Origin: Actinokineospora fastidiosa
GTDB taxonomy: Bacteria > Actinomycetota > Actinomycetes > Mycobacteriales > Pseudonocardiaceae
NCBI RefSeq assembly: GCF_014648415.1
Contig: NZ_BMRB01000001.1
Location: 1,798,001-1,862,000 of the forward strand
Length of the DNA stretch: 64,000 nt
Direction of reading: 5' to 3'
Made by a program: the position numbers and the translations under genes. Of this stretch, positions 41,247 through 49,613 are shown piece by piece. Position 1 is the first letter of the stretch, and each line of letters opens with the position of its first letter. Below the pieces are notes generated by a model. The model was given only the letters and a program-made list of their open reading frames with translations. It was not told where the DNA came from and did not search any database.

Positions 41247-41633
41247 TCAGCGGGGAGCCCTACGGTCCCCTGGGCGGGTGCGGGCGTCGTACTCCGCTCT
41301 GGCCCCTTCCACCTCCACCAGGTTCACCGACCACTCCGCCAGTGAGGCGAACAGCGGGGAGAGGCTTCTGCCCAGGTCGCTGATCTCGTACTCGACCCGG
41401 GGTGGGACCTCCGCGTGGTACGTGCGCACCACCAGCCCGTCCCGTTCGAGCTGTCGTAGGCGCTGGGTCAGCACCTTCGGGGTGATCGTGGTGATCCGCC
41501 GCTCCAGCTCGCCGAAGCGCTGCCTGCCGTACTCGTGGAGGCACCACAGGATCGGTGTGGTCCAGCGGCTGAACACCACGTCGATCACCGGGGCGATGGG
41601 GCAGGCCAGCTCCGGGTCGGTGTCCTCGATCAC
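41247..41633 (-). CDS. HxlR family regulator
   Basis: This 128-residue regulator has the HxlR winged-helix: CPIAPVIDVVFSRWTTPILW, then FGELERRITTITPKVLTQRLRQLERDGLV and the wing RVEYEISDLG. It is divergent from the NmrA-like oxidoreductase gene across 85 bp containing TAGGTACCTA (41652-41661) among other repeats. HxlR proteins often control such neighbours and respond to electrophiles or thiol stress. There is one Cys in the N-terminal region (CPIAP), a possible redox sensor. Confidence 0.9.
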   Translation of the reverse strand: MIEDTDPELACPIAPVIDVVFSRWTTPILWCLHEYGRQRFGELERRITTITPKVLTQRLRQLERDGLVVRTYHAEVPPRVEYEISDLGRSLSPLFASLAEWSVNLVEVEGARAEYDARTRPGDRRAPR

Positions 41634-41718
41634 GTCGCCCTTACTTTCCTCTAGGTACCTACTATCCCCACGACAGTAGCGTCGCTCCCGTCCTCAACGA
41701 GTGAACGGAGAGCGAAAC

Positions 41719-42507
41719 ATGATCGTGGTGACCGGGGCGACGGGCAATGTCGGGCGGACGCTGGTGCGGGCGCTGACCCAGGCGGGGGAGCAGGTCACGG
41801 GCGCGTCCCGCGCGTCCGGGGCCGACCTCACCAGGCCGGAGACCCTCAAGCCCGCCTTCGACGGCGCCGACGCCGTCTTCCTCATGACCCCCGCCGCGTT
41901 CCTCCCCGACGGGGACCTCGACGCCGTCGTCGACGTCGCCCGCGCCAGCGGTGTGCGGCGGCTGGTCCTGCTGTCCTCCCAGGGCGTCGGCACCGGCAGG
42001 CACCCGGCGAACCTGGAGGCCGCCGTGACCGGCTCCGGTCTGGAATGGACCCTCCTGCGCCCGGGCAACTTCGCCTCCAACACCTACGCCTGGGCCGACG
42101 GCGTCCGCGTCGCCCGCGAGGTGTCCGCGCCCTTCGTCGACGTCGCCCTCCCGGTGATCGATCCCGACGACATCGCCGAGGTCGCGGCCGTCGTCCTGCG
42201 CGAGCCCGGCCACGCGGGCGCCACCTACGAACTGACCGGCCCGGCCCCGATCTCGCCGCGCGGGCAGGTCGCCGCGCTCGCCGACGCCCTCGGCGAGCCG
42301 GTCCGCCTCACCGAGCTCTCCCGCGACGAGGCCCGCGCCCGCATGACGCGGTTCATGCCCGCGCCCGTCGTCGAGAGCACGCTCGACATCCTCGGCTCGC
42401 CCACCGACCGCGAGCAGCGCGTCAGCCCTGACGTCGAGCGGGTGCTCGGTCGTGCGCCCCGGCCGTACTCCGACTGGGTGGCACGTTCGCTCGCCGCATT
42501 CCGCTGA
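41719..42507 (+). CDS. NmrA-like NAD(P)-binding oxidoreductase
   Basis: This 262-residue protein has the nucleotide-binding motif VVTGATGNVGRTLV at the N-terminus and FLMTPAAFLP, LVLLSSQGVG and WTLLRPGNFASN as in NmrA-like SDR proteins. ATG 41719 follows GGAG by eight bases. It is divergent from an HxlR regulator gene and probably controlled by it. Related proteins act as redox sensors or quinone/aldehyde reductases. No Tyr-x3-Lys catalytic pair is visible. Confidence 0.88.
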   Translation: MIVVTGATGNVGRTLVRALTQAGEQVTGASRASGADLTRPETLKPAFDGADAVFLMTPAAFLPDGDLDAVVDVARASGVRRLVLLSSQGVGTGRHPANLEAAVTGSGLEWTLLRPGNFASNTYAWADGVRVAREVSAPFVDVALPVIDPDDIAEVAAVVLREPGHAGATYELTGPAPISPRGQVAALADALGEPVRLTELSRDEARARMTRFMPAPVVESTLDILGSPTDREQRVSPDVERVLGRAPRPYSDWVARSLAAFR

Positions 42508-42607
42508 GGAACGGTCCACGCCCGTTCGGGCTGAATCCACGCGCGTTCGGGCGATGTTCCCGTCGCGTCCCTGCTGGGCGCGCGCCCGGTGTCCTACTGT
42601 CCGGCTC

Positions 42608-43669
42608 ATGATCATCCCGACCGAGCCGATCGGCAGCATCCCGCGTCCGCCAGCCTTGCAGCAGGCGCTTTCGGCACACGCGAACGGGCGGCTCGACGAC
42701 CAGGAACTCGCGCGGTTCCAGCAGGCCGCGATCGCCGACACCATGGCGCGGCTGGCGGAGCTGGGCTGCCCGGTCCTGGTCGACGGGGAGCAGAGCAAGC
42801 CCAGCTTCCTCACCTACCCGCTCGCGGGGCTCGCCGGGCTGGACCCGCACGGCGCGGTGATCCCCTTCGCCGACGGGCACACCCGGCAGCTCCCGCGCCT
42901 GACCATGGGGCCGTTCCGCTACCAGGCCCACGCGGCCGACTACCTGCGCGCGGCCCAGCGGCACACCGACCGTCCGGTCAAGCAGGCCGTCATCGCGCCG
43001 TCCGCGCTGAGCCTGCTCTACCCGGCCGAGCCGATCCCGGCCTACACCCGCGAGGAGTTCCTGCGCGACCTCGCCGACGAGGCCGAGGCCGACATCCGCG
43101 GCTGCCTGGACGCGGGCGCGCACGCGGTGCAGCTCGACTTCACCGAGGGCCGCCTCTCGCTCAAGCTGGACCCCTCCGGCGGGCTGCTCAAGGACCTCGT
43201 CGCCGTCAACAACGAGGTGCTGGGCCGGTTCGGCCGGGCGGACCGGGCCCGGCTCGGCGTGCACACCTGCCCGGGCGGCGACCAGGACTCCACCCACAGC
43301 CTCGACGTGGACTACGCCGACCTCCTGCCCACCCTGTTCGAGCTGAACGTGGGCAACTTCTACGTCCAGCTCGCGGGCGAGCCCGACCCCGAGCGGGTGC
43401 TGCGCGTCATCGCCGAGCACCTGCGGCCGGACGTGCGGGTGTTCGTCGGCGTGACCGACCCGATCAACCCGGTCGTCGAGACGGCAGAGGAGGTGCGCGA
43501 CCGCGTGCTGGCCGCCGCCCGCCACATCCCGGTCGACCAGCTCGGCACCTGCGACGACTGCGGCTTCGCGCCGTTCGCCGACGACACCTCCACCCCGCGC
43601 GAGGTCGCCTTCGCCAAGATCGAGGCGCGGGTGCGCGGGACCGGGCTCGCGGCGGCGGCGCTCAGCTGA
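42608..43669 (+). CDS. Cobalamin-independent methionine-synthase-like protein (MetE C-terminal type)
   Basis: This 353-residue protein matches the MetE C-terminal catalytic domain alone. PTEPIGSIPRP opens the chain. VQLDFTEGRLSLKLD and GVHTCPGGDQDSTHS carry the zinc His and Cys, and TCDDCGFAPF carries the second zinc Cys. Stand-alone proteins of this type may use a methyl donor other than folate. It runs opposite to the phosphohexomutase and overlaps its end by eight bases. It has no operon partner. The metabolic role is uncertain. Confidence 0.8.
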   Translation: MIIPTEPIGSIPRPPALQQALSAHANGRLDDQELARFQQAAIADTMARLAELGCPVLVDGEQSKPSFLTYPLAGLAGLDPHGAVIPFADGHTRQLPRLTMGPFRYQAHAADYLRAAQRHTDRPVKQAVIAPSALSLLYPAEPIPAYTREEFLRDLADEAEADIRGCLDAGAHAVQLDFTEGRLSLKLDPSGGLLKDLVAVNNEVLGRFGRADRARLGVHTCPGGDQDSTHSLDVDYADLLPTLFELNVGNFYVQLAGEPDPERVLRVIAEHLRPDVRVFVGVTDPINPVVETAEEVRDRVLAAARHIPVDQLGTCDDCGFAPFADDTSTPREVAFAKIEARVRGTGLAAAALS

Positions 43670-45275
43670 GCAGCGCGGCCACCTCGTCGGCGAGCGCGCC
43701 GAGCCGGGCGGTGGCCGCGTCCCGCTCCGCCACCGGGGCGACGACCTCCAGGTACGCCTTCACCTTCGGCTCGGTGCCCGACGGCCGCACGATCACCCGC
43801 AGGCCGTCGCCGCGCAGGCGCAGCACGTCGGCGTCGGGCAGCAGGTCCTCGACGGTCACGGGCACCCCGGCCAGCTCCGTCGGCGGGTTCGACCGCAGCG
43901 CGGCCATGAGCGAGCCGATCCGGTCCAGGTCGGTCACCCTGACCGACACCTGGCGGGTCAGGTGCAGGCCGTGCTCGCGGGCGAGGTCGTCCAGCGCGTC
44001 CAGGAGCGTGCGGCCGGACGCCTTGAGCGTGGCCGCGAGGTCGCAGGCCAGGACCGCGGCCGAGATGCCGTCCTTGTCGCGCACGAAGTCCGGGTCGCAG
44101 CAGTGGCCCAGGGCCTCCTCGTAGGCGTAGACCAGGCCGGTGCCCCGGCCGTCGCCCGCGCGGACCAGCCACTTGAAGCCGGTGAGGGTGGCGTCGTAGC
44201 GGACGCCCCGCGCGCGGGCGATGGACTCCAGCAGCGACGACGACACGATCGTGTTGGCCACCAGGGCGTCCGGCGGGGCGTCGGCGATGAGGTGCGCGCC
44301 GAGCAGGGCGCCGGTCTCGTCGCCGGAGAGCATGCGCCAGCCGTCCGGGGTGGGCACGCCCAGCGCGCAGCGGTCGGCGTCGGGGTCGAGCGCGATCGCG
44401 AGGTCGGCGTCGACCTCGGCGGCGCGGGCCAGCAGCAGGTCGGTCGCGCCCGGCTCCTCGGGGTTCGGGAAGCCGACGGTGGGGAAGTCCGGGTCGGGCT
44501 CGGTCTGCTCGGCCACCATCGTCACGTCGGTGAAGCCCGCGCGGTGCAGGGCCAGCGACAGCGGGCCCGCGCCGACGCCGTGCAGGGCCGTCGCGACGAC
44601 CCGCAGCGCGCGGGCGCTGCCCCGGGGCAGCGTGACGACGCGGTCCAGGTACTCGTCCAACATGTCCACAGAGGACGAGCGACTGACCCGGGGCACCGAC
44701 ACGGCGGCGGGCGCGGCGGCGATGGCCGCCTCGATCTCGCGGTCGGCGGGCGGCACGATCTGGGTGCCGTCGCCGAGGTAGAGCTTGTAGCCGTTGTCCT
44801 GGGGCGGGTTGTGCGACGCCGTGATCTGCACGCCCGCGACCGCGCCGAGCCGCCGGACCGCGAAGGCCAGCACCGGGGTCGGCAGCGGCCCGGGCAGCAC
44901 CCGCACGGCGAACCCGGCCGCGGCCAGCACGTCGGCCACGTCGACGGCGAACGCGGCCGAGCCGTGCCGGGCGTCGCGGCCGACGACCACGGTCCCGGTC
45001 CGGCCCTGCCGGGTCAGCCAGTCGGCCAGGCCCGCCGTGGTGCGGATGACCACCGCGCGGTTCATCCCGTTCGGGCCCGCGCGCACCGGGCCGCGCAGGC
45101 CCGCGGTGCCGAAGGTCAGCGGCCCCGCCATCCGGTCGGCGAGGTCGGCGACGGCGGCGGCGTCCCCGCCCATGGCCGCTGCCAGGACGGCCTGCAGCTC
45201 GGCGCGGTCGGCATCGGACGGGTCGTCGGCGATCCAGCGGAAGGCGCGGTCGCGCAGATCCGGCGTCAGCCTCAT
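43662..45275 (-). CDS. Phosphohexomutase (phosphomannomutase/phosphoglucomutase type)
   Basis: This 537-residue enzyme belongs to the alpha-D-phosphohexomutase superfamily. Markers are FGTAGLRG, the catalytic phosphoserine loop [13 protein letters not shown], the Mg loop DPDADR and the phosphate-binding [10 protein letters not shown] near the C-terminus. It overlaps purine nucleoside phosphorylase by ATGA, a linkage seen in M. tuberculosis (deoD, pmmB). A phosphopentomutase-like role converting ribose 1-phosphate to ribose 5-phosphate is plausible from that context, but the family assignment alone does not decide the sugar. Confidence 0.88.
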   Translation of the reverse strand: MRLTPDLRDRAFRWIADDPSDADRAELQAVLAAAMGGDAAAVADLADRMAGPLTFGTAGLRGPVRAGPNGMNRAVVIRTTAGLADWLTRQGRTGTVVVGRDARHGSAAFAVDVADVLAAAGFAVRVLPGPLPTPVLAFAVRRLGAVAGVQITASHNPPQDNGYKLYLGDGTQIVPPADREIEAAIAAAPAAVSVPRVSRSSSVDMLDEYLDRVVTLPRGSARALRVVATALHGVGAGPLSLALHRAGFTDVTMVAEQTEPDPDFPTVGFPNPEEPGATDLLLARAAEVDADLAIALDPDADRCALGVPTPDGWRMLSGDETGALLGAHLIADAPPDALVANTIVSSSLLESIARARGVRYDATLTGFKWLVRAGDGRGTGLVYAYEEALGHCCDPDFVRDKDGISAAVLACDLAATLKASGRTLLDALDDLAREHGLHLTRQVSVRVTDLDRIGSLMAALRSNPPTELAGVPVTVEDLLPDADVLRLRGDGLRVIVRPSGTEPKVKAYLEVVAPVAERDAATARLGALADEVAALLS

Positions 45276-46090
45276 GCGCGGGCGATCAGGTCGCGGAGGA
45301 ACCCGCCGAGCGCGGTGGCCGACTTGCGGCCCGCCTCCAGCACCTCCAGGTGGTCCAGCGGCTCGCCGGTCATGCCCGCCGCCAGGTTCGTCACCATCGA
45401 CAGGCCGAAGACCTCCACGCCCAGCGCGCGGGCGGCGATGGCCTCCAGCACTGTCGACATGCCGACCAGGTCCGCGCCCCAGCCGCGGAGCATCCGGATC
45501 TCGGCCGGGGTCTCGAAGTGCGGGCCGGGCAGGCCGACGTAGACGCCCTCGACCAGGCTCGGGTCGATCTCCTTGGCCAGCGCGCGCAGGCGGGGGGAGT
45601 AGAGGTCGGTCAGGTCGACGAACTCCGCGCCGACCAGCGGGGAGCGGGCGGTCATGTTGATGTGGTCGCTGATCAGCACGGGCTGGCCGATCCGGGCGTC
45701 CGGCATCAGGCAGCCCGCGGCGTTGGTCAGGATGACCGTCTTGACGCCCGCCGCCGCGACGGTCCGCACGCCGTGCACGACGCGGCTCATGGGGACGCCC
45801 TCGTACAGGTGCGTGCGGCCGAGCGTGATCAGCACCTTGCGGCCGTCGACGTCGACCGAGCGCACGGTCCCGCCGTGCCCGGTGACGGTCGGGGCCAGGA
45901 AGCCGGGCAGCTCGGCCAGCGGCACCTCGGCGACCGGCTCGCCGAGCACGTCGGCCGCCGGTCGCCAGCCCGAGCCCAGGACGAGCGCCAGGTCGTGGCG
46001 CTCGATCCCGGTCCGCTCGGCCAGTGCCCGCGCCGCCTGCGCGGCGACGCCCAAGGGGTCGGTCTCAGGGTCAATAACGCTGTCGGTCAC
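45272..46090 (-). CDS. deoD: Purine-nucleoside phosphorylase
   Basis: This 272-residue enzyme is a trimeric class [19 protein letters not shown] (phosphate), [72 protein letters not shown] (purine and ribose) and [10 protein letters not shown]. It phosphorolyses inosine and guanosine nucleosides, giving ribose 1-phosphate to the mutase that overlaps it. With add it forms the purine branch of the salvage set in the window. It lies next to a two-gene membrane unit on the same strand. Confidence 0.95.
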   Translation of the reverse strand: MTDSVIDPETDPLGVAAQAARALAERTGIERHDLALVLGSGWRPAADVLGEPVAEVPLAELPGFLAPTVTGHGGTVRSVDVDGRKVLITLGRTHLYEGVPMSRVVHGVRTVAAAGVKTVILTNAAGCLMPDARIGQPVLISDHINMTARSPLVGAEFVDLTDLYSPRLRALAKEIDPSLVEGVYVGLPGPHFETPAEIRMLRGWGADLVGMSTVLEAIAARALGVEVFGLSMVTNLAAGMTGEPLDHLEVLEAGRKSATALGGFLRDLIARA

Positions 46091-46100
46091 GGCCGGGAGC

Positions 46101-46529
46101 CTACGCGGGCGCCCTCTCGCGTGCGCGTGCGCGCAAGAGCAGGAAGACCGGCAGCACCAGCGGGGAGAGCAGGATCAGCGCGACGAGCAGCGGACCCATC
46201 AGCAGCGGGTGCATGTCCAGCCTGCGCGACTCCAGGTAGACCCAGCGGCCGACGAACAGGTCCCAGGCCAGGACCTGCGCCCACAGCAGCGTGATCGCCC
46301 GGTCGTCGGCCAGCAGCTCGCGCAGCCCGTCCAGCGACGGGCTGGACACCGCCGACCACAGCTCCGGGAAGATCGGCGCCGCCAGCGCGATCCAGATCGC
46401 CACGCCGGGCAGCACGATCGCCGGGCTCGCGATGACCCGCTCGGTCAGCGACCAGCGCGGGGCGAAGATCATCATGGCCCAGAACGGGACGGCGACGTAG
46501 AAGGAGAGGTCGAACAGGAACGACGTCAC
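46101..46529 (-). CDS. DUF4281/ABA4-like membrane protein
   Basis: This 142-residue membrane protein has about four hydrophobic segments and a pattern like DUF4281 (ABA4): [17 protein letters not shown], then [20 protein letters not shown]. The GTG start overlaps the stop of the upstream membrane gene (GTGA), so the two are coupled. Function is unknown. Confidence 0.75.
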   Translation of the reverse strand: MTSFLFDLSFYVAVPFWAMMIFAPRWSLTERVIASPAIVLPGVAIWIALAAPIFPELWSAVSSPSLDGLRELLADDRAITLLWAQVLAWDLFVGRWVYLESRRLDMHPLLMGPLLVALILLSPLVLPVFLLLRARARERAPA

Positions 46530-47440
46530 GCGGTCACCAGTTCCTTCCGCCCCGCCTTGGCCCAGGAGACGCCCGCCGCGCCCGCGCCGATGAGCACCGC
46601 GAGGGCCGCCAGGGTCAGCCAGTCGGGCCGCAGCAGCGGCTGGCCGCGGAACGCCTGCCAGGTGACCAGGGCGATCAGGCCCGCGTAGACGACGCCCGCG
46701 GTCCACACCATCCGGTAGCGGACCTCCTCGGCGCGCAGGACGGCGTAGCGGGCGGCGAGCACGGTGAGCGCGAGCGCGATCAGCGGCAGGACCTGCAGGG
46801 CGTGCAGGCCGACGAAGTGCGGGATGCGCAGGTCGCCGCCGGTGGTGCTCCACGCGGTCAGCGGCATGCCCGGGCCGCCCTCGACCACGCCGACGGAGTG
46901 GGTGCCGGAGAAGCCCTCGCGCATGCTGTCGCGGGTGGTCATCGGGATGCCCAGCAGCATGCCGACCAGCGAGATCCCCAGGCCGAGCCGGATGGCCAGG
47001 TTCTCCGGCCTCGGCGCGATCCGGCGCGCGCCGATGACGACCGAGCCGACCAGGGTGGCGACCCAGAAGACGGCGATGGTGATGCCCATGAGCTCGAACA
47101 GCATCGCGTCGGTCTCGGTGGTGCTGTTGAAGTGGCTCTCCCGGCCGCGCACGGTCTGGGTCAGCAGGATGGCCATCTCGACGATGGAGGTGAGGATGAT
47201 GACGGCCGACGCCGCCTGCAGCGTGCGCGACCGCTTGGGCATCAGCGCGATCAGCCAGGCCCACGCCACGCCGTAGAGCATGAACGACAGGGCGAACTTC
47301 AGCGGCTTGAGCCAGATGGGCGCGCCGACGAGCACCCGGTCGTCGAGGATCAGGCCACCCACGGAGACGGCGGCGACGGCCGCCATGGCTACGGTGAAGA
47401 TGATGAACGGACGGTTCCAAGTGGCTAACGCGGTGCGCAT
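46526..47440 (-). CDS. Multi-pass membrane protein of unknown function
   Basis: This 304-residue protein has about eight hydrophobic segments with few charges, including WLKPLKFALSFMLYGVAWAWLIALMP and PHFVGLHALQVLPLIALALTVL. The conserved His-x-Gly-x-His pattern and Trp-rich start are typical of a group of uncharacterised actinobacterial membrane proteins. The ATG at 47440 has a G-rich ribosome-binding site about eight bases upstream. It is divergent from a MerR gene with an operator between them and overlaps the DUF4281-like gene, so both are probably regulated together. Confidence 0.7.
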   Translation of the reverse strand: MRTALATWNRPFIIFTVAMAAVAAVSVGGLILDDRVLVGAPIWLKPLKFALSFMLYGVAWAWLIALMPKRSRTLQAASAVIILTSIVEMAILLTQTVRGRESHFNSTTETDAMLFELMGITIAVFWVATLVGSVVIGARRIAPRPENLAIRLGLGISLVGMLLGIPMTTRDSMREGFSGTHSVGVVEGGPGMPLTAWSTTGGDLRIPHFVGLHALQVLPLIALALTVLAARYAVLRAEEVRYRMVWTAGVVYAGLIALVTWQAFRGQPLLRPDWLTLAALAVLIGAGAAGVSWAKAGRKELVTA

Positions 47441-47482
47441 GGTGGTTGCCCCCGTGAATGGATAGCGGAACTTTCTACTTTC

Positions 47483-47497
47483 GATAGTTACACTATC
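47483..47497. promoter_or_regulatory. Palindromic operator between the membrane unit and MerR gene
   Basis: GATAGT-TAC-ACTATC is a perfect 15-bp palindrome in the 112-bp gap. A GGATAG word also appears near 47460. The position between divergent genes suggests that the MerR protein at 47553 binds here and controls both directions. Confidence 0.65.
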
Positions 47498-47552
47498 CAC
47501 TCGGGGAGGGCAACCCCGAGGAACCCTGACTTCGCCCGGAGGAGGACACGCG

Positions 47553-48188
47553 GTGCGGATCGCCGAACTGAGCAGGGCGACCGGCGTCCCGGTGCCGACC
47601 ATCAAGTTCTACCTGCGGGAAGGCGTCCTTCCGGCCGGTGAGCGCACGGGCCGCAACCAGGCCCGCTACGACGACGGCCACGTCCGTCGGCTGCGCCTGA
47701 TCCGGGCCATGGTCGACTTGGGCGGGCTGTCCCTGGCCACCGTCGGCGAGATCATCGCCGCCGTCGACTCCCCGGACGAGGACCGCGACCACCTGATGGG
47801 CCAGGTCTCCAAGAGCCTGATCAACGCCCCCGACGAGGTCGACCCGGACGCCCAGGCCGAGGCCGAGGGCGTGCTGGCCAGGCTCGGCTGGACCGACGCG
47901 TGCCAGCACCCGTCCGTGCGCACCCTGGCCGCGGTGATCGCCGCCGCCCGCGACCTCGGCCACGACCTGACGCCCAACCTCATCGAGTACGGCCACGCCT
48001 GCGAGGCGGTGGCCGCCGCCGACCTGGACTACGTGTCCGGGATGGACGTCGACCGCATGCTGGAGAGCGTCGTCGTCGGGACACTGTTGGGGGACACGGC
48101 CCTGCTGGCGCTGCGGCGGCTCGCGCAGACTGTGGAGTCGCACAAGCGATATGGGGGAACGGATGATCAGCCTGCGGGAGATCACTGA
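47553..48188 (+). CDS. MerR family regulator
   Basis: This 211-residue regulator has the MerR DNA-binding domain: MRIAELSRATGVPVPTIKFYLREGVLP, then QARYDDGHVRRLRLI. A longer effector domain (residues about 80-200) with few Cys follows. It is divergent from the two-gene membrane unit. Its 3' end overlaps the downstream acetyltransferase by 26 bases, so they are coupled. The effector is unknown. Confidence 0.88.
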   Translation: MRIAELSRATGVPVPTIKFYLREGVLPAGERTGRNQARYDDGHVRRLRLIRAMVDLGGLSLATVGEIIAAVDSPDEDRDHLMGQVSKSLINAPDEVDPDAQAEAEGVLARLGWTDACQHPSVRTLAAVIAAARDLGHDLTPNLIEYGHACEAVAAADLDYVSGMDVDRMLESVVVGTLLGDTALLALRRLAQTVESHKRYGGTDDQPAGDH

Positions 48189-48615
48189 CGAGAACACCGC
48201 CGCCGTCACAGCCCTGCGCGTGCGGCCCGACCAGGAACGCTTCGTCGCGTCCGTGGCGGCGTCCCTGGAGGAGGCGGCGCGCACCCCCGAGGGCGCCCCC
48301 TGGTACCGCGCGATCTACTCAGACGACGAGCCGGTCGGCTTCGTGATGCTCAGCTGGAACGCCCCACCCGGCCCGGGCATCACCGGCCCGTACTTCCTGT
48401 GGCGGCTGCTGATCGACGAACACCACCAGGGCCACGGCCACGGCCGCGCCGCACTCACCCTGGTCATCGCCCTCCTCCGCGCCGAGGGCGTCGCCGAACT
48501 GATCACCAGTTACGTCCCCGGCGATGGCGAGCCGTGGCCGTTCTACCGCAGCCTCGGCTTCGAGCCGACGGGCGAGGTGGAGGACGGCGAGATCGTTCTA
48601 CGGCTACGCCTCTGA
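48163..48615 (+). CDS. GNAT family N-acetyltransferase
   Basis: This 150-residue protein has the GNAT fold: ISLREITDENTAAVTALRV, FVMLSWNAPP, FLWRLLIDEHHQGHGHGRAAL with the acetyl-CoA loop QGHGHGRA, and FYRSLGFEPTGE. ATG 48163 follows GGGGGAAC; an upstream ATG at 48151 is less likely. Similar to the SpeG/YkkB type of small acetyltransferases. The substrate cannot be assigned. It is coupled to the MerR gene. Confidence 0.88.
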   Translation: MISLREITDENTAAVTALRVRPDQERFVASVAASLEEAARTPEGAPWYRAIYSDDEPVGFVMLSWNAPPGPGITGPYFLWRLLIDEHHQGHGHGRAALTLVIALLRAEGVAELITSYVPGDGEPWPFYRSLGFEPTGEVEDGEIVLRLRL

Positions 48616-48652
48616 CGTTCCCGTTGCCCGCGCCGCTGGCACCGGTTGCCCG

Positions 48653-49201
48653 TCACTCCGCCAGATCGAGAAGCCGCCGCACGGCGCGCCGGAATTCGAG
48701 GGAGGCGGGCCGCATGCCGTTCTCGATCTTCGACAGGTAGCCCTTGCTGTAGTTCAGCTCCCGCGCCAGGGCGGTCAGGCTCATCCCGCGCTCCTGCCGC
48801 CGATGCTTCAGCCGGAGTCCGTAGCCGTCCACCAGGACCGGCCGGTCGGACGGGGCCTGCTCGGGCCGGTGTCCCCCCAGTTCCCGCTCGCACGCGGCCC
48901 GCCGGGCCATCCAGTGCGGCAGATCGCGCTCACCGTTCGGCGCCCACGCCGTGACGATCAACTGGAGCGTGTTCCGCGACGGCAGCGCCCGCCCCGACAG
49001 GGCCGCGTAGACCGCCGCCCTGGTCACCCCCTTCCCGCAGGACCTGATGGCCTCATCAACCGACCACGGCCGCCCGGCGGGGGCGGATTCGCGCAGGTCC
49101 CGCAGCGCCTCGGCGAAACGACGCACCGCTGGCCGGTCCCCGCGGACAGGCTTCGTGAGAGCGGGCACGGGTCTCCTCGATGTTTTGAGATGTCTTGACA
49201 T
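48653..49201 (-). CDS. XRE-type regulator with two helix-turn-helix-like regions
   Basis: This 182-residue protein has a C-terminal XRE domain (LRLKHRRQERGMSLTALAREL, NYSKGYLSKIENGMRPA). An N-terminal region resembles a second helix-turn-helix (SVDEAIRSCGKGVTRAAVYAAL, then ALPSRNTLQLIV). It is divergent from a small membrane-protein gene; the gap holds ATGTC-TT-GACAT-type and GTTGA-N5-TCAAC palindromes. It probably regulates itself and that gene. Confidence 0.8.
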   Translation of the reverse strand: MSRHLKTSRRPVPALTKPVRGDRPAVRRFAEALRDLRESAPAGRPWSVDEAIRSCGKGVTRAAVYAALSGRALPSRNTLQLIVTAWAPNGERDLPHWMARRAACERELGGHRPEQAPSDRPVLVDGYGLRLKHRRQERGMSLTALARELNYSKGYLSKIENGMRPASLEFRRAVRRLLDLAE

Positions 49202-49348
49202 GTATGTCGTTGTTTCGACCCATTGTGCAGGTCAGACGACACAGGTTGAACTAGTCAACGAAGGAAACAGCAACCAGGCTTCGCAGCGCAGGGCCCGCCG
49301 TTCACGGCGGCGGGCGGTCGCGAGGCCACAAGGCGGAAGGCCAGTCGG

Positions 49349-49522
49349 ATGACCATCTACCCGGGCTCCGGGGTCAGTGTGCCCGATCTTCCCGGCACGC
49401 GGAAGCTCCGCGCCGTCCTGATCGTCGTCGTGGTGTTGGCGACGGCGGGATGGAGCGCCGATCAGATCCTGGCCGTGCTGGTGGCGCTCCTCGGCGTCAT
49501 CGTGTTGGGCGTCGTCGTCTAG
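49349..49522 (+). CDS. Small membrane protein
   Basis: This 57-residue protein is too short for many gene callers. It begins MTIYPGSGVSVPDLPGTRKL and then has two hydrophobic segments (AVLIVVVVLATAGW and ILAVLVALLGVIVLGVVV) with a short loop between, so it should sit in the membrane as a hairpin. GGAAGG precedes the ATG, and an 8-bp-stem hairpin lies in the leader (49293-49315). It is divergent from the XRE-like gene. Function is unknown. Confidence 0.65.
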   Translation: MTIYPGSGVSVPDLPGTRKLRAVLIVVVVLATAGWSADQILAVLVALLGVIVLGVVV

Positions 49523-49613
49523 GGAAGGGACCGGAGGTGGCCCGCGGGACCTCGGATCGACCTGGGGTCCCGGCGGGGCGCCGATCTGGGTAACCGGAAC
49601 GGCGTCCGTCCGG

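Noticed and set aside
49201-49352. Short + strand frame before the small membrane protein
   Set aside because: It covers the divergent promoter region with palindromes and has no ribosome-binding site; the Arg-rich end is hairpin sequence.
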